Shown: positions 9,979 to 23,462 of the stretch, piece after piece
Numbering within the stretch: the stretch's first letter is position 1
How the letters are laid out: each line of letters opens with the position of its first letter
Source: Punica granatum
Lineage: Eukaryota; Streptophyta; Magnoliopsida; Myrtales; Lythraceae
Direction of reading: 5' to 3'
DNA length: 64,000 nt
Assembly: GCF_007655135.1 (NCBI RefSeq)
Contig: NC_045129.1
Coordinates: forward strand, 16,528,274-16,592,273
The notes under the pieces: model-generated
Seen by the model: the letters and a program-made list of their open reading frames with translations, nothing else
Database searches by the model: none
Told to the model about the DNA's origin: nothing
Program-made: the position numbers and the translations under genes

Positions 9979-12681
9979 TTCTTTTGCATCATTAACCTTA
10001 ATCACAACTCACCATCCATTCTCTCTCAAGCAAACCTCTCTCTAGGATCCTCTCAAGCCTCCCCGATCTCCAGAATTCGGAGAGCCAAAGCTCAGCCTGA
10101 AACCAAAGTCGGTTTTCCCGGAAACTCAACCGTTTTCCGGCGACCGCTGTCCGACTTAAACCAAATGCGACCAAACATCCTATCCCCCATGTTTTCGACC
10201 TTCTAAATCCATTTCCAGACTTAATTTTAGCATTCGAGGCCTCCAACACGTCGTTCCAACAGACAATAGAAACAACACCAAACCGTGCCTCTCGAGTCCA
10301 TCCCGAGTCTTAGACGTGCCATTCCTTCCCACGACCACAGCGAGTTGTGCCCACATGTTCTAAGGGCCTCCTCACGGTCCTCTCTCTCCCCGTGACAAGG
10401 TGGTCATGAGCCGAGAGCCGATCAACCTTGCACAACCACCGTTTCACCCTTTTCTTCTTATCGGCTTTCTTTTAGTTTTTACTGGTTTCTCTTTGCATTT
10501 CCGGTTGAAACCAGTCGTGTGCACACCACGAGCTAGTCACGAACACTTCAAGCAGCCCCTTAGGAGTTGGAGGAGCCCGAGCCAGCTTGGTGCCATACCC
10601 CGAACCATCGTGCCGACTCATTTCTTCTCTAGGTGCTGCGACTGTTCCTCTCGGGTCAGCTTCTGTGCTCGTCGTCCAGCCGAGTCTTCTGACACTCTAA
10701 GCCACTTTTCCAACTCTTTCCTCGTATCCCGAGGCTAGGTATAACCCCTCTACGACTTAGAGAAGTTAGGTCTTCAATACTTGGTTGTTGTGGGGAGATA
10801 AAGCGGTCCCCGATCAGTTGTGTGCAAAATTACGTTTATATATATATATATTTTAACGTGTTCTTATACTATATCATGCACATCTTTATCGTGTATTATC
10901 CAAGCATGACAATAAACGACTGAAGCCTAGGTGGAAGAGGTCACTATAGACCCAAGGAATCCTTGGAGTCTCACGGCTATACTCCATGTGAGGAAGCCGT
11001 GAGCCTCATTGGCTTTCTCGAGTCCGTAGCGACCTCTTCTCCTTTGGAATTAGTCGTTCCTCCTGTTTTATGTTCGTTCGTTGTACATGGCATATCGATA
11101 TGATAGGAGCCGTCTAAGATCTAGGAGGGAGAGATCATATGGTTCGGTTGTTCCAAGAGGAGCTCACGGTCATCCCTTGGGGAGGGAAGACCGAGAGACC
11201 TCTTAACCCACCCGCAGCCATTGACCTCTCTTTCTTCGATGTTAGTCGTTTCCCATGATTTCCTTTATGTTTTGTTGATGTATGAGTCAGTGCCGTTTAA
11301 TAGATTCCTTTAAATATCGTATTTGTACTTGTTTACTTGTTTGTTTGAGCTTTCCAAGAGCATGGCGGCACCGACTTTACGAAATGTGTGTCATCGTCGT
11401 GCTTCTTGTTTTATGCATGCAAGAAATGGTTTGGAACCGATATAGGAAACCCTCCATGACCCAAGCCGGGCCAAGGGATCTTTCGGCCCCTCTTTCCTTA
11501 GAGAGTGGCCAAATGTCCCTTGACCTCTCTCGGGTCGGGGATGGCTTCCTCTATCGTTTTAAAACCAGTCCTTGTAATTGATCATAGTAGCACCTTTCAT
11601 TTAGTCGTTAGTTAAACGTTAATTGTATGTTAGGCGCATTGATTTCGAACCATCATCCCATTAGCCCATAATAGTCAAGGCTCGAGGCCGCAATCATTGA
11701 ATAATTCCACATATGGGAAACGGGACGTATCACTTGGATAAGTAAACCATTTGGCTTTAAGCAAATTGGACAAACCGCTCATTAATTTGTAAACGCATCG
11801 ACGGATCACGAATAGACGGGAATGCCCTTTTTAAAATTCACAATTTCAAAACACCGAGATGCATAAGACGAATGAAATCGGTGTCTAGGGTGGACTTGCA
11901 TACCTCGACTTGAGTTCGTGCCCAATTTGAGGCGGCTTAAGTCGAAGCATGCAAGTCTTCCTTAGACCTCTTCGTGTCATGCGGTCTCGACCTTACACTA
12001 ACACTTTAAACATTTCGCAAACCAAGGGGCACAACCGTTGTTTCGTGATTCACCGACATTCTAGGCGTTAAGGAGATCGAAACACCTTGATTTATGGTTG
12101 GGGATGGGCAGCCCGTTTGGGTACGAGTTTTATTCGCATGGCCTGTTTCATCCGCTTTCGGTGTTTCTGTCATCTTACCGTAGATTTAGTAGTTAGCGCT
12201 GTTATCTCTGTCACAAAACATATAAAATCGGATTAACCATTCACTTGACTTATGAACTTTAGATAATGGCTAGGTGGAACTCTGGGTTCCAAATCTAGAG
12301 TCAAAACACGAGTTTGGCATATTCATAAAACCGTAGTGGGATTTACATAACAAAGTCTTGAAATCAATTCACGCACACATAATTGGCATAGAACTGTATC
12401 CTAGCACCTCTACCTACTCATCCAAGTTAGATACATTGTTTGCTAATCAACCCCGGTTAGTAATTGATTAAATCATGTACATTCGGCTTAATACACAACT
12501 TGTCTATACTTGTCTGTATTGATCGATTTTGTCTTTTTTCATCAGTTTTATCAGTTTTCTTTTGTTTTCCATTTTCTTTTACTGCTTTGTTGTGATTCGA
12601 GTCTGAACCCACAGGTTACGTATTGCACGGGGTCCAATGCCCCAAATCATCGATCACAGGTCCAACCCCCCTATACACTGA

Positions 12682-15130
12682 GGCTACGTTTGGTTCGCAG
12701 TATTAGAATAGACAGGGAATAGAATAGACCGGGAATAGAATATAAATTCTGATGAAATTTTTATGTTTGGTTGGAGGGAATAATTTGACAGAGATTTATA
12801 ATTCTGATGTTTGGTTGGATTGAATGAGGAATGGAAAAGAACAGAAATATAGTAAAATGACAAGAATGCCCTTGATGCTAAATCTAGTGGGTTTTATAAG
12901 ATAAATAAATAACTTTAATGGTAATATTTTTCTAATAAAAACATTTTAAATAATTCTAAAGTAAAAAATTTTAAAAATTAATTAATTTAAAAACATTTTT
13001 GTAATTAATGTTTAATTAATTAATTATGCATATTAAATACTTTTATTAAGGAAAAAATTTTAAAAATTAATTAATTAAAAAATTTAAAAAATTAATTGAT
13101 TTTAAAAAATTTTTCCTTAATAAAAGTATTTAATATGCATAATTATTTAAAGTGTAAAAAAGATTAGCGTACATTATAATGTAATTACTAATTAAATAAT
13201 TAACAAAGACTAGTCATTTAAATTAATTATTTAATAATTTCTTGAAAATTAATTTTTGCATTTAACAATTCTTCCTAATATATAAATACTAATCATATGA
13301 ATTAATTTACGGCAATCCTTCTGTGCCCCTTTTGCCATCCTTCACATATTTCCCTTTGACTTTTAGGCAGACATTTCTTTTTTTTTTTGTTTTGCCCCCA
13401 ATGAGCAGAGACCCTCGAAAAGCCTAAACGACTATTCCTCTAGATGATATAGAATTCTTATATTAATTCATATGACAACAACACCGTTAAACCAACACAA
13501 GTTTCGCTCCCTGGATAAACATATTACGTAATTAAATGATCAAGGCAGAATGTGATAAGAACAAACATAAGGAATGTTACACATTTCTTGATACAACATT
13601 CATCCGAAAACACAAGCTACTACTTTCAAACTGAATAGTAGAAGTCCAAACTACTGAAAGTCCAAACGACTTTCCTCTTCTTGCTCTTACTCTGCAAACT
13701 CAACTGATCCATAACTGCAAAATTGATTCAAAATATATTATAATGAAGTACGGACACATGTATTTTCAAATCAGCAAAATGAGTTCAATACAGGAAGTTT
13801 CTACAGTCACAACCCATGTATTTTCAAATAAACTATGTCACATAACACTACAACATTATCAGCAAACCGGGATTTTTTTGTCCACATTGCTGTATTCTCA
13901 AACATCAGCATTCTGAAGATTCAAAATCACATTCATAAACAACACATTGAACCCCAAATTTTTCCCCACATTGCTGTATTCAGGGTAGCAGAAAACCGAA
14001 ATTTTTTTGGGATGGTATTTAAGGACTGAACATGCTGTTTCCTCCCTAACTTTTAATTGATATCACTGGCTACATTTTATACAATTATATGGGGACATAA
14101 ACACACACACATATCATATATGCAGCAGCTAAGTAACAGCACGGGATATCAACAATATAATCACCAATCCAGAATAAAAAAGAGACCTCTTCAAAGCAAA
14201 AACAGATGAAATTGCAACAGAAATGGCAGCCAAACAGAAATAGTCGGATTCATCCAACTGAGTTGTCCAGTCACATTAAATACCAACAGAAATGGCAGCC
14301 AAACATCGTTCACGGGTTCCTCAAGTATAAGTTTACTGGATAAATCGCAACCTGAGCGTGGAACTGTATTTGGAAAACACATACACAGTCCCTAATGTCC
14401 AAGTGGTTATCCTGCTAATTTAACGATGTCAGCCCCTTTTCAGCTTGTATTCTAGCTACAAGATTCCCGATAGATTCAGAAGATGGAGTATTGTGGAAGT
14501 TGTGGGGGAGAATTCGCAAACCGTAACCTCAAAATCACTTCCTGAAACTTGAAATTGAAAACCCTAACTTGATAATCGACTACCCTAGAATCAAAATTGA
14601 AAGCTTTGACTTGATAAGCAGTGGGAGAAGGCAAATTACAATGGATTCGTGGGGTAGAAACCGAGCACATTACCTAGGCAGAACGCGGGAGATCAGCTAA
14701 TTCAAGCGGGGAAGTGGGTGACAAGCAAACTTCGACTCACGGACTGGAGTCGCCGACTGGAATGGCGTCGTTGAGGCGTTGAGGGTCGAGCTTCGATGGA
14801 GGAGGTGCTGAAGTCGCGGAGTTCTTTCGAGTTTTGCAGTATGGATGTGCTAGGTTTCGGGAGGGTCGGATTTGTAGAGATAAAACGATGGCAGATTTTG
14901 CAATTAAAGAACAATTGCGAGGGCATTTTTGTATTTTCACCGTTAATTTCGGATGCTCCTTAGCTAATTCGGATCTCCACCTGAGGCTCCCTCAATCCGG
15001 ATGAAAGCCGGATTGGGAGCACCATCCGAAATACCTATTCCGCATGACCTGCGAACCAAACGTCAGATTCCGGATTCCGTACGGATTAGGTAATTCGTTC
15101 CTTATCATTTCCTACGAACCAAACATGCCC
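12682..15130. mobile_element. PIF/Harbinger-like non-autonomous element, TSD TGA
   Basis: The left end reads GGCTACGTTTGGTTCGCAG. The reverse complement of the right end reads GGGCATGTTTGGTTCGTAGG. TGA flanks both sides (12679-12681 and 15131-15133). The related LTR at 3235-3260 shows the uninterrupted site, reading through CACTGAGTGCGC, which proves this is an insertion. I find no transposase frame. The left third is AT-rich with a long palindrome, and the right third (14470-14930, minus direction) looks like exon-intron leader sequence of unknown origin. TGA is not the classical TWA target, so the superfamily assignment is tentative. Confidence 0.7.
13022..13144. repeat. AT-rich inverted repeat, near-perfect arms of about 54 bp
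   Basis: The outer 35 bases of each arm (13022-13056 and 13110-13144) are exact reverse complements, and the inner parts pair with a few mismatches. It could form a long snapback stem. It may be a MITE nested in the PIF-like element, or an internal palindrome of that element. Confidence 0.85.
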
Positions 15131-16094
15131 TGAATGCGCGCAACCCAAGTGTGGAATGGGATCTAACCTCAAGTCACCATCACGCTCTAAGTACGGCCCA
15201 TGTGGAAGGCGATTTGGATCGGATGCGTGAACCGCGATAGGATATCACTCGGGAGCTCGATCGGTCTGACGGTTACAATGAGAATCAATCGGTTCTCTTG
15301 TCACCTGTCGATTCAATCGGACCCGACCCCCGGCTTTTTGAGCCCGTGTTGCTTTAATTTATTTGTTGGTCATTTAAAACACACAATGAGTCGGAGCGGA
15401 ATATTGACCCAATGCGAACTGATCGGAGATTCATTTATTCAGTTGTATTATGTATTTCTTGAGAGTACATTGTAATGAACTTTATTTGTACATTCATTCA
15501 TTTGTAAGGATCCCCGATTAGCGAGCGAGAGGTCCGAGCGCAAAACTGATCAAGTCGATTCATTTACCCGAAAGACAAGTAGATTTAACATCTTGTGGTT
15601 TCGGTTCGCGCAGTGAATTGACCACCATGGCTCGATGAACCGTAGCTAGGATAGCGAACCGATTCTTCGACGCACGAACTTACTTTCCTTTCGGATTCTT
15701 GATTCGAATCAATTGATTCATCGATTTTACGGGGTTAAAATGGGCAAGGAGAGCGCAACCTAATTCATGTGGTAAATGATAAAATAGCAAGTCTAGCAAA
15801 CTAGAATACCGAAATGGCGTGCGGGATATAGGCCCGCAAGTAATAGAACCCCCCGAATTCAAAATTTCCGGTTCCATATAGACCATTCCCTTAGCATACT
15901 AGATGTATCTCATACCCCTAGACCCGGGCAACTTACCAGCCATCGACTTTCGAGTATTAAAAATGGTAGGTGGCAACTCCTACTCACACGCGTTCGTCGC
16001 GCGTTCCCGGGAAGGTGGACATTCCCAAGCCATGTTGCATAGGCACGCGCAATACGTGCCCCGACGAGATTAAAATTCGGGTGCGCACACTTTT

Positions 16095-16405
16095 TAGTTA
16101 CGAATTTTCGTTGTTATTGTACGTACTCCTTTAATTAGTTGAGAGCAACACATCCCTGACTAACTATAATTTGTGAATTGAACTTGTCATGTATCTTTTC
16201 CTCAATGGGGATATGCACAAGGCCAGCCATTATTATTATTATTATTATTATTATTTTAGCTCGCTATGGTTCTTATTGAGCAACAATCATGGAGTATAAA
16301 ACAAGGCAACCCTCAAGCATGAACGCCTAATGCAAAAGAAGAAGGCTTACCCTTAAGGAAGGTAAGCTTGAGAAAATATTTGATAAGACCAACACAAATA
16401 CCATG
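16095..16405. other. Host spacer with (TTA)n microsatellite
   Basis: This is the only host sequence between the solo LTR and the composite element. A TTA/TAT run covers about 16230-16255. No gene is seen. The last five bases, ccatg, are the left target copy of the next element. Confidence 0.7.
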
Positions 16406-18022
16406 TGTCAGCACCCCATTTTGGCTCACCATTCCAAACAACGACATCAGCAATGGTCCAGACCATGACTTGAGTAGGAATACAGAAAACGGCTCAACAT
16501 AGCAAGAAATCACTATTTATCCTCAAGTCAGCGGAACCCAGCAGATGACATGTCCATACAACAGAAGGATCCCATGGGTCACCAAAAGGCAACAGAGTGA
16601 CTAGAGAGCTCAACAACGTCCAAAACCGGCATTTTCAATATACCTCATGAACAGTCCTATTTTCCGATAGTTTACTCGACCATCGGAAGATAGCCAATAT
16701 TGGACTTCAAAAATCCACATCAGTGCTAAACAGATGAAAAGTGTCTTCAAAAGTATTTTGCAAATCATCTGCTCTATACGGAATAACTTTATGTATACAG
16801 ACAACTTTTCAGTGGAAGTTCAAAAATGCCGGTTTCCCGGATAAAAGTTAATTCCAAATGTCAAATACGTCCATGCCCCACAAGCATACATAGCATGAAC
16901 AATGCTTCAGATTGTCTCTTGGAAGCTACACAGACACTTCAAATGACTTCCGAGTGATAAAGCGGGTATACCCTTCTTCGGAAATGCATAACCGGAGACT
17001 GGTCTGACGGAATTACGACAAACGAAATTCGTACTGCATTGCCCTGAAAACTCTAGCGGACATTCATAATTGGGCAAAACAAATAGCAGAACCCTTCTCA
17101 GTTTCTCGAGTAACCTCCAAGGAGCAAAAATGGTAATTTTCAGTGGAAATACATATCCGGAGATCCTTTTTATGGAAACTTGACGCCAGGGGCCTACCCT
17201 ACACATTGCTAGCCTTCCCAAGGCTCAATATGAAATCGTCGAAACGAATCACATAACTCATCTAGACCTCCCGAGCAGTCCTTTAGAGGTCTCAAATGTA
17301 CTTTTCAAGTCCTTAGAGGACTGATCTCGACAAACAGAGATTACAGTGATCTCCGGAGCACCCAAGCAACTCGGAAAGCAATATGAGAAATCCAGTTTCG
17401 GCCTCCTAGGACGTTTCCGGCTCCACGTTTGCATTACCGGCTTAAGGGTCAACTGTTAACTTTGTTTGACAATTTATGTCAAAATTACCAATGTGAGATG
17501 CATATACAAGATATGTTGTCAGAAGCGGACAATTTTGCACTGGTCACTTGGAACAAGCAAAAACGGCTTCCGAGCCTCATACAGACCCAGGACATTTTTC
17601 CTGGGAAAGTCTCAATCTTGGGCTCATTTAATCCATTTTCTCGCGTATATTGATAATTCGACGTTTAATTCGAACCACGAGTTTCGAATTCCCGACCAAT
17701 CGAGACCCAAGCTTTCTCCCGGTTTCTCCTCTTCGGCCATGGGACCCACGGGTTGCCCACGGGTTGCCCAAGGGCAGCCAACCCTTGCTCCAATCCCTTC
17801 GTCCTCTTCCTCTTGCTCTCTTGCCCTCTCTTAGCCAAAAAATATCTATGGGATGTTGAAGACAACACTCAACCTTGATTGCCATCCCATTAATGCTTTT
17901 AACTCTTCTTCATCAAGAATACTTGGCTCACATTCATCCGTATCTTCATTAAGGGTGGTCGACTTTTGCTAATGAGGGCCCTAATGGTGCTTTGTTTTGC
18001 TTAATTGCTCATTGGCTTCACC

Positions 18023-18030
18023 TATATATT
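18023..18030 (+). promoter_or_regulatory. LTR TATA box (copy 1)
   Basis: TATATATT within the conserved phrase GCTTCACCTATATATTGCA. A CT-rich start-site-like stretch (CTTCTCCTCTTGCATG) follows about 30 bases later. Confidence 0.6.
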
Positions 18031-18299
18031 GCACTAAAGTGATTAAGCTAATCACTTCTCCTCTTGCATGCTCTCTCTAACTTTCTCCGATATGCCAAGT
18101 TTTCAAACCAAAGTCGAATGCTAAAATATTAGCATGCGTTTGTTTGTTTAGGGTAGGATTTGCATGCCAAAATACCCCGGACTAACAACTTGTCAAAACA
18201 CGTACATTTGACAATAACAAACACTTTGTCTGTTATTAACATGTTGCGTGTTATCTTTCTGTACTTGTTTGACATGCGGGTCGAGCCCGATCCCTAGGC

Positions 18300-18383
18300 C
18301 GAATAATATTAGGGTTCAACGCCCTAATCATCGATCACAGGGTCCAACGCCCTAACCATCACTCACAGGGTCTAACGCCCTAT
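18300..18383 (+). repeat. Triplicated AGGGTYCAACGCCCT module
   Basis: Three units spaced about 28-29 bases apart, each with AGGG and CCCT able to pair around a 7-base loop. The same triplet occurs in LTR copies 2 and 3 and, reversed, in the LTRs at 44761 and 54666. Confidence 0.7.
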
Positions 18384-19068
18384 TCAGTGATAGCGTGCAT
18401 CGAGTTTCAGTTCTTCGGTCTTTTCCTTAAACTCACAGTGAGTTGGAGATGAATAATAACCGAACGCGGGTCGACTGGAATTCAGCCATTTGTAATTTGT
18501 AATTTATTTTTTTTTGAGAGCATTGTAAGGATTTTATTTTGTACATTTATTTTGTAAGAATTTTAGTCTGTGAGCGAACGGTCCGAGAGTCAAATTAATG
18601 GAATCGGTCGAATGCTTGCCCAAAAGAAAGTAAATCCAAGATCTCATGGTTTTAGTTCACGCAGGGATTCAAACTCTATGATTCGATGAACTGTAATGCA
18701 AGATTATGAACCAATTCCCCGACACACGGGTTTACTTCTTTCTCGGCTTCTCAACCAATAACGTTTAGTTCACCGAATTTCCGGTGTCAAAACGTATGAG
18801 CCAAGTGCAGCTTAATTCATGCGTAAATAATAAAACATGCAAGCCTAGCAAACCATAGTACCGAAAGGGTGTGCGGGATATAGGCCCGCATGTAACTCGA
18901 ACCCCCGAACTCGGACTGTCTGGTTCCACATGACCAATGCCTTAGCAAAACTAGGTGTTCCATACCCTTAGACCCGGGTAATTTATCGGCCCTCGACCTT
19001 CGAGTCGTAAAATGATAAGTAGTGACTCATTCTCACGCGTGTTCATCACGCATCCCCGGGAAGGTGGA

Positions 19069-22000
19069 CAATATTGGACTTCAAAAATCCACATCAATGC
19101 CAAACAGATGGAGAAATGTCTTCAAGCTCATTTCACAAATCATCTGCTCTATACATAACAACTTTCTGTAAACTGACAACTTTTCAGTGGAAGTCCAAAA
19201 ATGCCGGTTTCTCAGAGAAAAGTTAATTCCAAATATCAGATGCGGCCATGCTCCACAATCATACAGAGCACGTGCAGTGCTTCAAATTGTCTTTTGGAAG
19301 CCATACAGACACCCCGAATGACTTCCGAGCGACAAAACAGGCATATCCTTCTTCGAAAGAGCATAACCGGAGACTGGTCTTATGGAATAACGACAAACGA
19401 AGTTTACCCTGTATTGTCCTGAAAACTCCAACAGACAGACACAATTGGGCAAATCAGACAGCAAAACCCTTTTTAGTTTCCCGAGTAACCTCCGAGGAGC
19501 ATAAAATGCCATTTTCAGTGGAAATTCATATCCGGAAGTCCTCTTTGGGGAAACTTGACGCCGGATGCCTACCTTACACAATGCTAGTCTTCTCAAGGCT
19601 CAATGTGGAATTATCGGAATGAATCACACAACTCATCCAGACCTCTCGAGCAATGCTTTAAGGGTCTCAGATGCACTTTTCATGTTCTTAGGGGCCCAAT
19701 CTTGACAAACAGAGATCGCGGTGATCTCCGGATGGCCCAAGCAACTCAAAAAGCAATCTGAGAAATCCAATTTCGGCCTCCTAGGACATCTCCGGCTCGA
19801 TATTTGCATTACCGGTTTAAGGGTCAATGGTCCACGTGATTTGACAATTTATGTCAAAATGACCGACGTGACGTGGGATGCAGATGCAAGATATGCTGTC
19901 AGAAGTGGACAACTTCGCTCTGGTCACCTGTAATGAGCAAAACCGGCTTCCGAGCCTCATATAGACCCGAGACATTTCTCCACGAAAAATGCCAATCTTT
20001 GGCTCATTAAATCCGTTTTCTCACGTATATCGACAATTCGACGTTCAATTCGAACCATGAGCTTCGAATGAGCGACCAATCGAAACCCGAGCTTTCTCCC
20101 GGTTTCTCCTCATGGGCCGTGGGACCCACAGGCTGCCCAAGGGCAGCGCCCCTTGCCCCAAATATTTCGGCCTCTTCCTCCTCTTCTCTTGCACTCACCT
20201 AGCCCAAAATATCTAAGGAAGTTGAAGACGACACTTTAACTCCTCTTCAATGCTCATCAATGCTCTTATCTCTTCTTCATTAATGCAATGGAAGAAGATG
20301 AGGCTTGATATTTTTGCTAAGCTAGCCGCCCTCCCCAATGATGTCCTTAATTGTGCTTTGTTTTGCTTAATTGCTCATTAGCTTCACCTATATATTGCAT
20401 ATTTGTCATTAAGTTAATCACTTCTCCTCTTGCACACTTCTCACTATCTTTCTCCCTCTAGGAAATGCTCTAAACTCCCTAGCAACCAGCAGCAAGCTCC
20501 AGCTCTAAGAACCGAAATATTCAAGCAAAAGCCAAGCCAAAAATCCTTAGAGTTTAAGTCGGAATCCATGGTGATCACTATTCCGACTTAGATCCAAAAA
20601 TCTCCAAACTCCATAGACCACATGTTTTGGACCTAAGGAATTCATTTTTGAACTTATATTTTCGGTTTGAGGTCATTTGCTCATGATTTCAGGTTGTTTC
20701 TATCATTTCGGTGAAGAACAACGTCTCGAGTGAACAGTGCACCCATCACCCGTCCGTACGCCAGTCGAGCGCCCGTCACCGTTCGCGTGCCCGTGCGCCT
20801 ACCGTACTCCCCGCATTTTCTTCCGCGTGCATGCATGCACGCATGCGCCCGTGACGTGCCGAGCATATATCCGCGCACTTGTCACTGCGCGTCCGAGCGC
20901 CTGCCCGTGTGTCCGCGTGCCTGACGCCTTCCCACACGCCAGACATCCTCCCGCGCGCCCAGCCATGCATTCCACGCCTTCCCATGTCCACTATCGTCCA
21001 TCCAAGGACTCCACCGAGTCACCTGACTCTCGAATACTTCCTCGACTCTTTCTTTGTATCCCGAGGCAAGGTATAACATTTTTGACTTAGAGGAGTTAAG
21101 GCTTTTCATATTTTGCATGGCTATGGAGTAATATGGTGTTTTATGCATGTTTAACTTGCAATACTTAATTTTTATGCACTTTCATGTTATGTTATGCATG
21201 TTTACTACTTTATAACTTGCTAGCATGTCAGAAAAAGGTTTGGATCGTCGTTTGAAAGACCATCCCGACCCGGAAATGGCAAGCAAACTTTCGGCCAAGT
21301 ATATAAATGGGATGGCCGAGACTTAATTTGCTCTTTTCAGGTTAAGATTGGTCTCCTTAGCCTATTCAAGTTAGTTTCCGAGTTTATTTTTATTATTCCA
21401 GTATGCATGAAGCCGATATTATTTTATCGATTCTTTAAATAACATGTTTGTAAATATTTGCATGTTTGAATGTGTTATTCAAATCATAGTAATGCCAGTT
21501 TTTGTAAAAAAACGTGTTATTCATCATGTTTAATGCTTGAGTATGCAAAAAACAATTAAAACCAAGGCAAGGAAACCATTTGTGACTCGAATCGAGCCAT
21601 AAGAGCTTTTGGCCATCCTTGAGAGGGTAGGGCCGAGAGCTTCTTGGCCTTTCTCGAGTCAAGAGTGATTTCCTTATCTCGAGTTTGATTCGTTTTCTCG
21701 GATTGTGTGAAATTGCAATTTCAATATCATCGCAAACTCTGCGGTAAAAATGTCTTTATAAATGTTATTTTTCAAGCAAACATGCATGGATTCGAATATC
21801 TATAACTTAGTCGGGTTCATTCGGTTATGAGAGTATTTTTGGTTGTTCAACCAAATTATCCTCGATCATTGTGAAACCGTCTCGGTTATCGAACCACGAA
21901 TCTTTTTCATAATTAATGCATTCGGTAATAACCCTAAGCATTAATTACACGAATGGATTAATCGGTACGCTCGCATGGTTAATTCATTCAATCCTAAACA

Positions 22001-23457
22001 ACTTTGCACGAACTGGACATTAATTTGTAGCTCATGTCGACGAATTACAAAATGGTGTTAATGCCCTTTTCAAAACCCTCATACTTTCAAATCCGTATTG
22101 TGTTGTTTACCTTTTCTGAAAACAAATTTTCAAATCAAGGGCAATAACATCATTTTGTGATTTGGCGTCATCATTGCTGTGTTGAGGTACTAGTCGGGTA
22201 TTCTGTATCAAAAATACAATTATCTGACTAATCTTTTCACTCGACCTAACCAAACACTAGATAAAGGTTAGGAGGAATTCTAGATTCCAAAACTTAGAGT
22301 CAAAATTCAAGTTTGGATCAATTCAGTGGTAATTCAGTGTCACAACACCGAATCACTGTAAAAGCAATCCACACACACGAAATCTGATTACAGATACCTG
22401 ATAGATCAGGTTTTCAAACCAAAGCCGAATGCTAAAACATTGGCATGTGCTTGTTTGTCTAGGGTAGGATTTGCATGCCAAAATACCCTGGATGAACAAT
22501 TTGTTAAAACACGTACACTTGACAATAACAAACACCTTGTCTGTTATTAACATGTTACGTGCTATCTTTCCGCACTTGCATGCCATACAGGTCGAGCCTG
22601 ATCCCTAGGTCGAATAATATTAGGGTTCAACGCCCTAATCATCAATAACAGGGTCCAACGTCCTAACTATCACTCACAGGGTCTAACGCCCTACTCAGTG
22701 AGAGCGTGCATTGAATTTCAGTTCTTCGGTCTTTTCCCTAAACTCACGGCGAGTTAGAGCGGAATAATAACTGAACGCGAAACGACTGGAATTCGACCCT
22801 TTTGTAATTTGTATTTATTGTTTTCGAGAGCATTGTAAAGATTTTATTTTGTACATTTGTTCTGTAAGAATTCCAGTCGGTGAGCGAACGATCCGAGAGT
22901 CGAATTAATCGAATCGGTCTAATGCTTGCCCAGACACAAGTAAATCCAAGATCTCGCGGTTTTGGTTCACGCAGGGATTCAACCTCCATGGTTCGATGAA
23001 CTGTAACGCGAGATTGTGAACCAATTCCCCGACACACAAGTTTACTTCTTTCTCGGCTTCTCCACCGACATCGTTTTAATTCACTGAATTTTCGGTGTCA
23101 AAACGTGTGAGTCGAGTGCAACTTAATTCATGCGGTAAATAATAAAACATGCAAGCCTAGCAAACCAGAGTACCGAAAGGGCGTGCGGGATATAGGCACG
23201 CATGTAACATGAACCCCCGAACTTGGACTTTCCGGTTCCGCACAGATCAATGCCTGAACAATAACTAGGTGTTCCATACCCCTAGACCCGGGTAACTTAT
23301 CTGCCCTCGACCTTCAGGTCGTAAAATGATAAGTGACGATTCCTTCTCACGCGTGTCCGTCACGCGTCCCCATGGGAAGGTGGACAATCTCCCAAGCCAC
23401 GCAATCCAAAAGCGCGCAATACGGGCCCTGACGAGAGTCCACATTCAGGTCCGTACA
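19069..23457 (+). repeat. LTR copy 2 of composite element (5' truncated)
   Basis: It lacks about the first 290 bases of the LTR but is otherwise continuous to the terminus CCGTACA at 23457. It is clearly more divergent from copy 3 than copy 1 is. It is followed directly by gag-pol sequence without the primer-binding site seen next to the LTR of the sister element at 54666. Confidence 0.8.
20389..20396 (+). promoter_or_regulatory. LTR TATA box (copy 2)
   Basis: TATATATT in the same conserved phrase as copies 1 and 3. Confidence 0.6.
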
Positions 23458-23462
23458 ATGGC

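Larger units (their letters stand above)
8399..16089 (+). mobile_element. Solo LTR, subfamily B, with nested PIF-like insertion
   Basis: It starts with TGTTAGCACCCCATTTTAGC at 8399 and ends GGGTGCGCACA at 16089. The flanking 5-mers are identical: ctttt at 8394-8398 and 16090-16094. Without the insertion at 12682-15130 the LTR is about 5.24 kb. There is no internal retrotransposon region, no polypurine tract and no primer-binding site, so this is a solo LTR left by LTR-LTR recombination. It shares ordered blocks with the LTR fragment at 1-3813 and with the LTRs of the composite element to the right. A TATA-like box is at 9972. Confidence 0.9.
16406..19068 (+). repeat. LTR copy 1 of composite element (deleted)
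   Basis: It begins with the element terminus and keeps the TATA region (18023). Near 18097 it jumps from the early-leader block (CTTTCTCC) to the late block (GATATGCC), omitting about 2.28 kb present in copy 3 (roughly 30597-32874). It stops at about 19068, roughly 65 bases short of the LTR 3' end, where copy 2 begins. Both joints show 3-4 bases of microhomology (TCC and CAAT). Confidence 0.8.

Noticed and set aside
20730..21148. Several overlapping open frames on both strands (also 30850-31336 and 735-1121)
   Set aside because: They follow C-rich, stop-poor LTR sequence. Frames on opposite strands are equally long and the copies do not conserve a reading frame.
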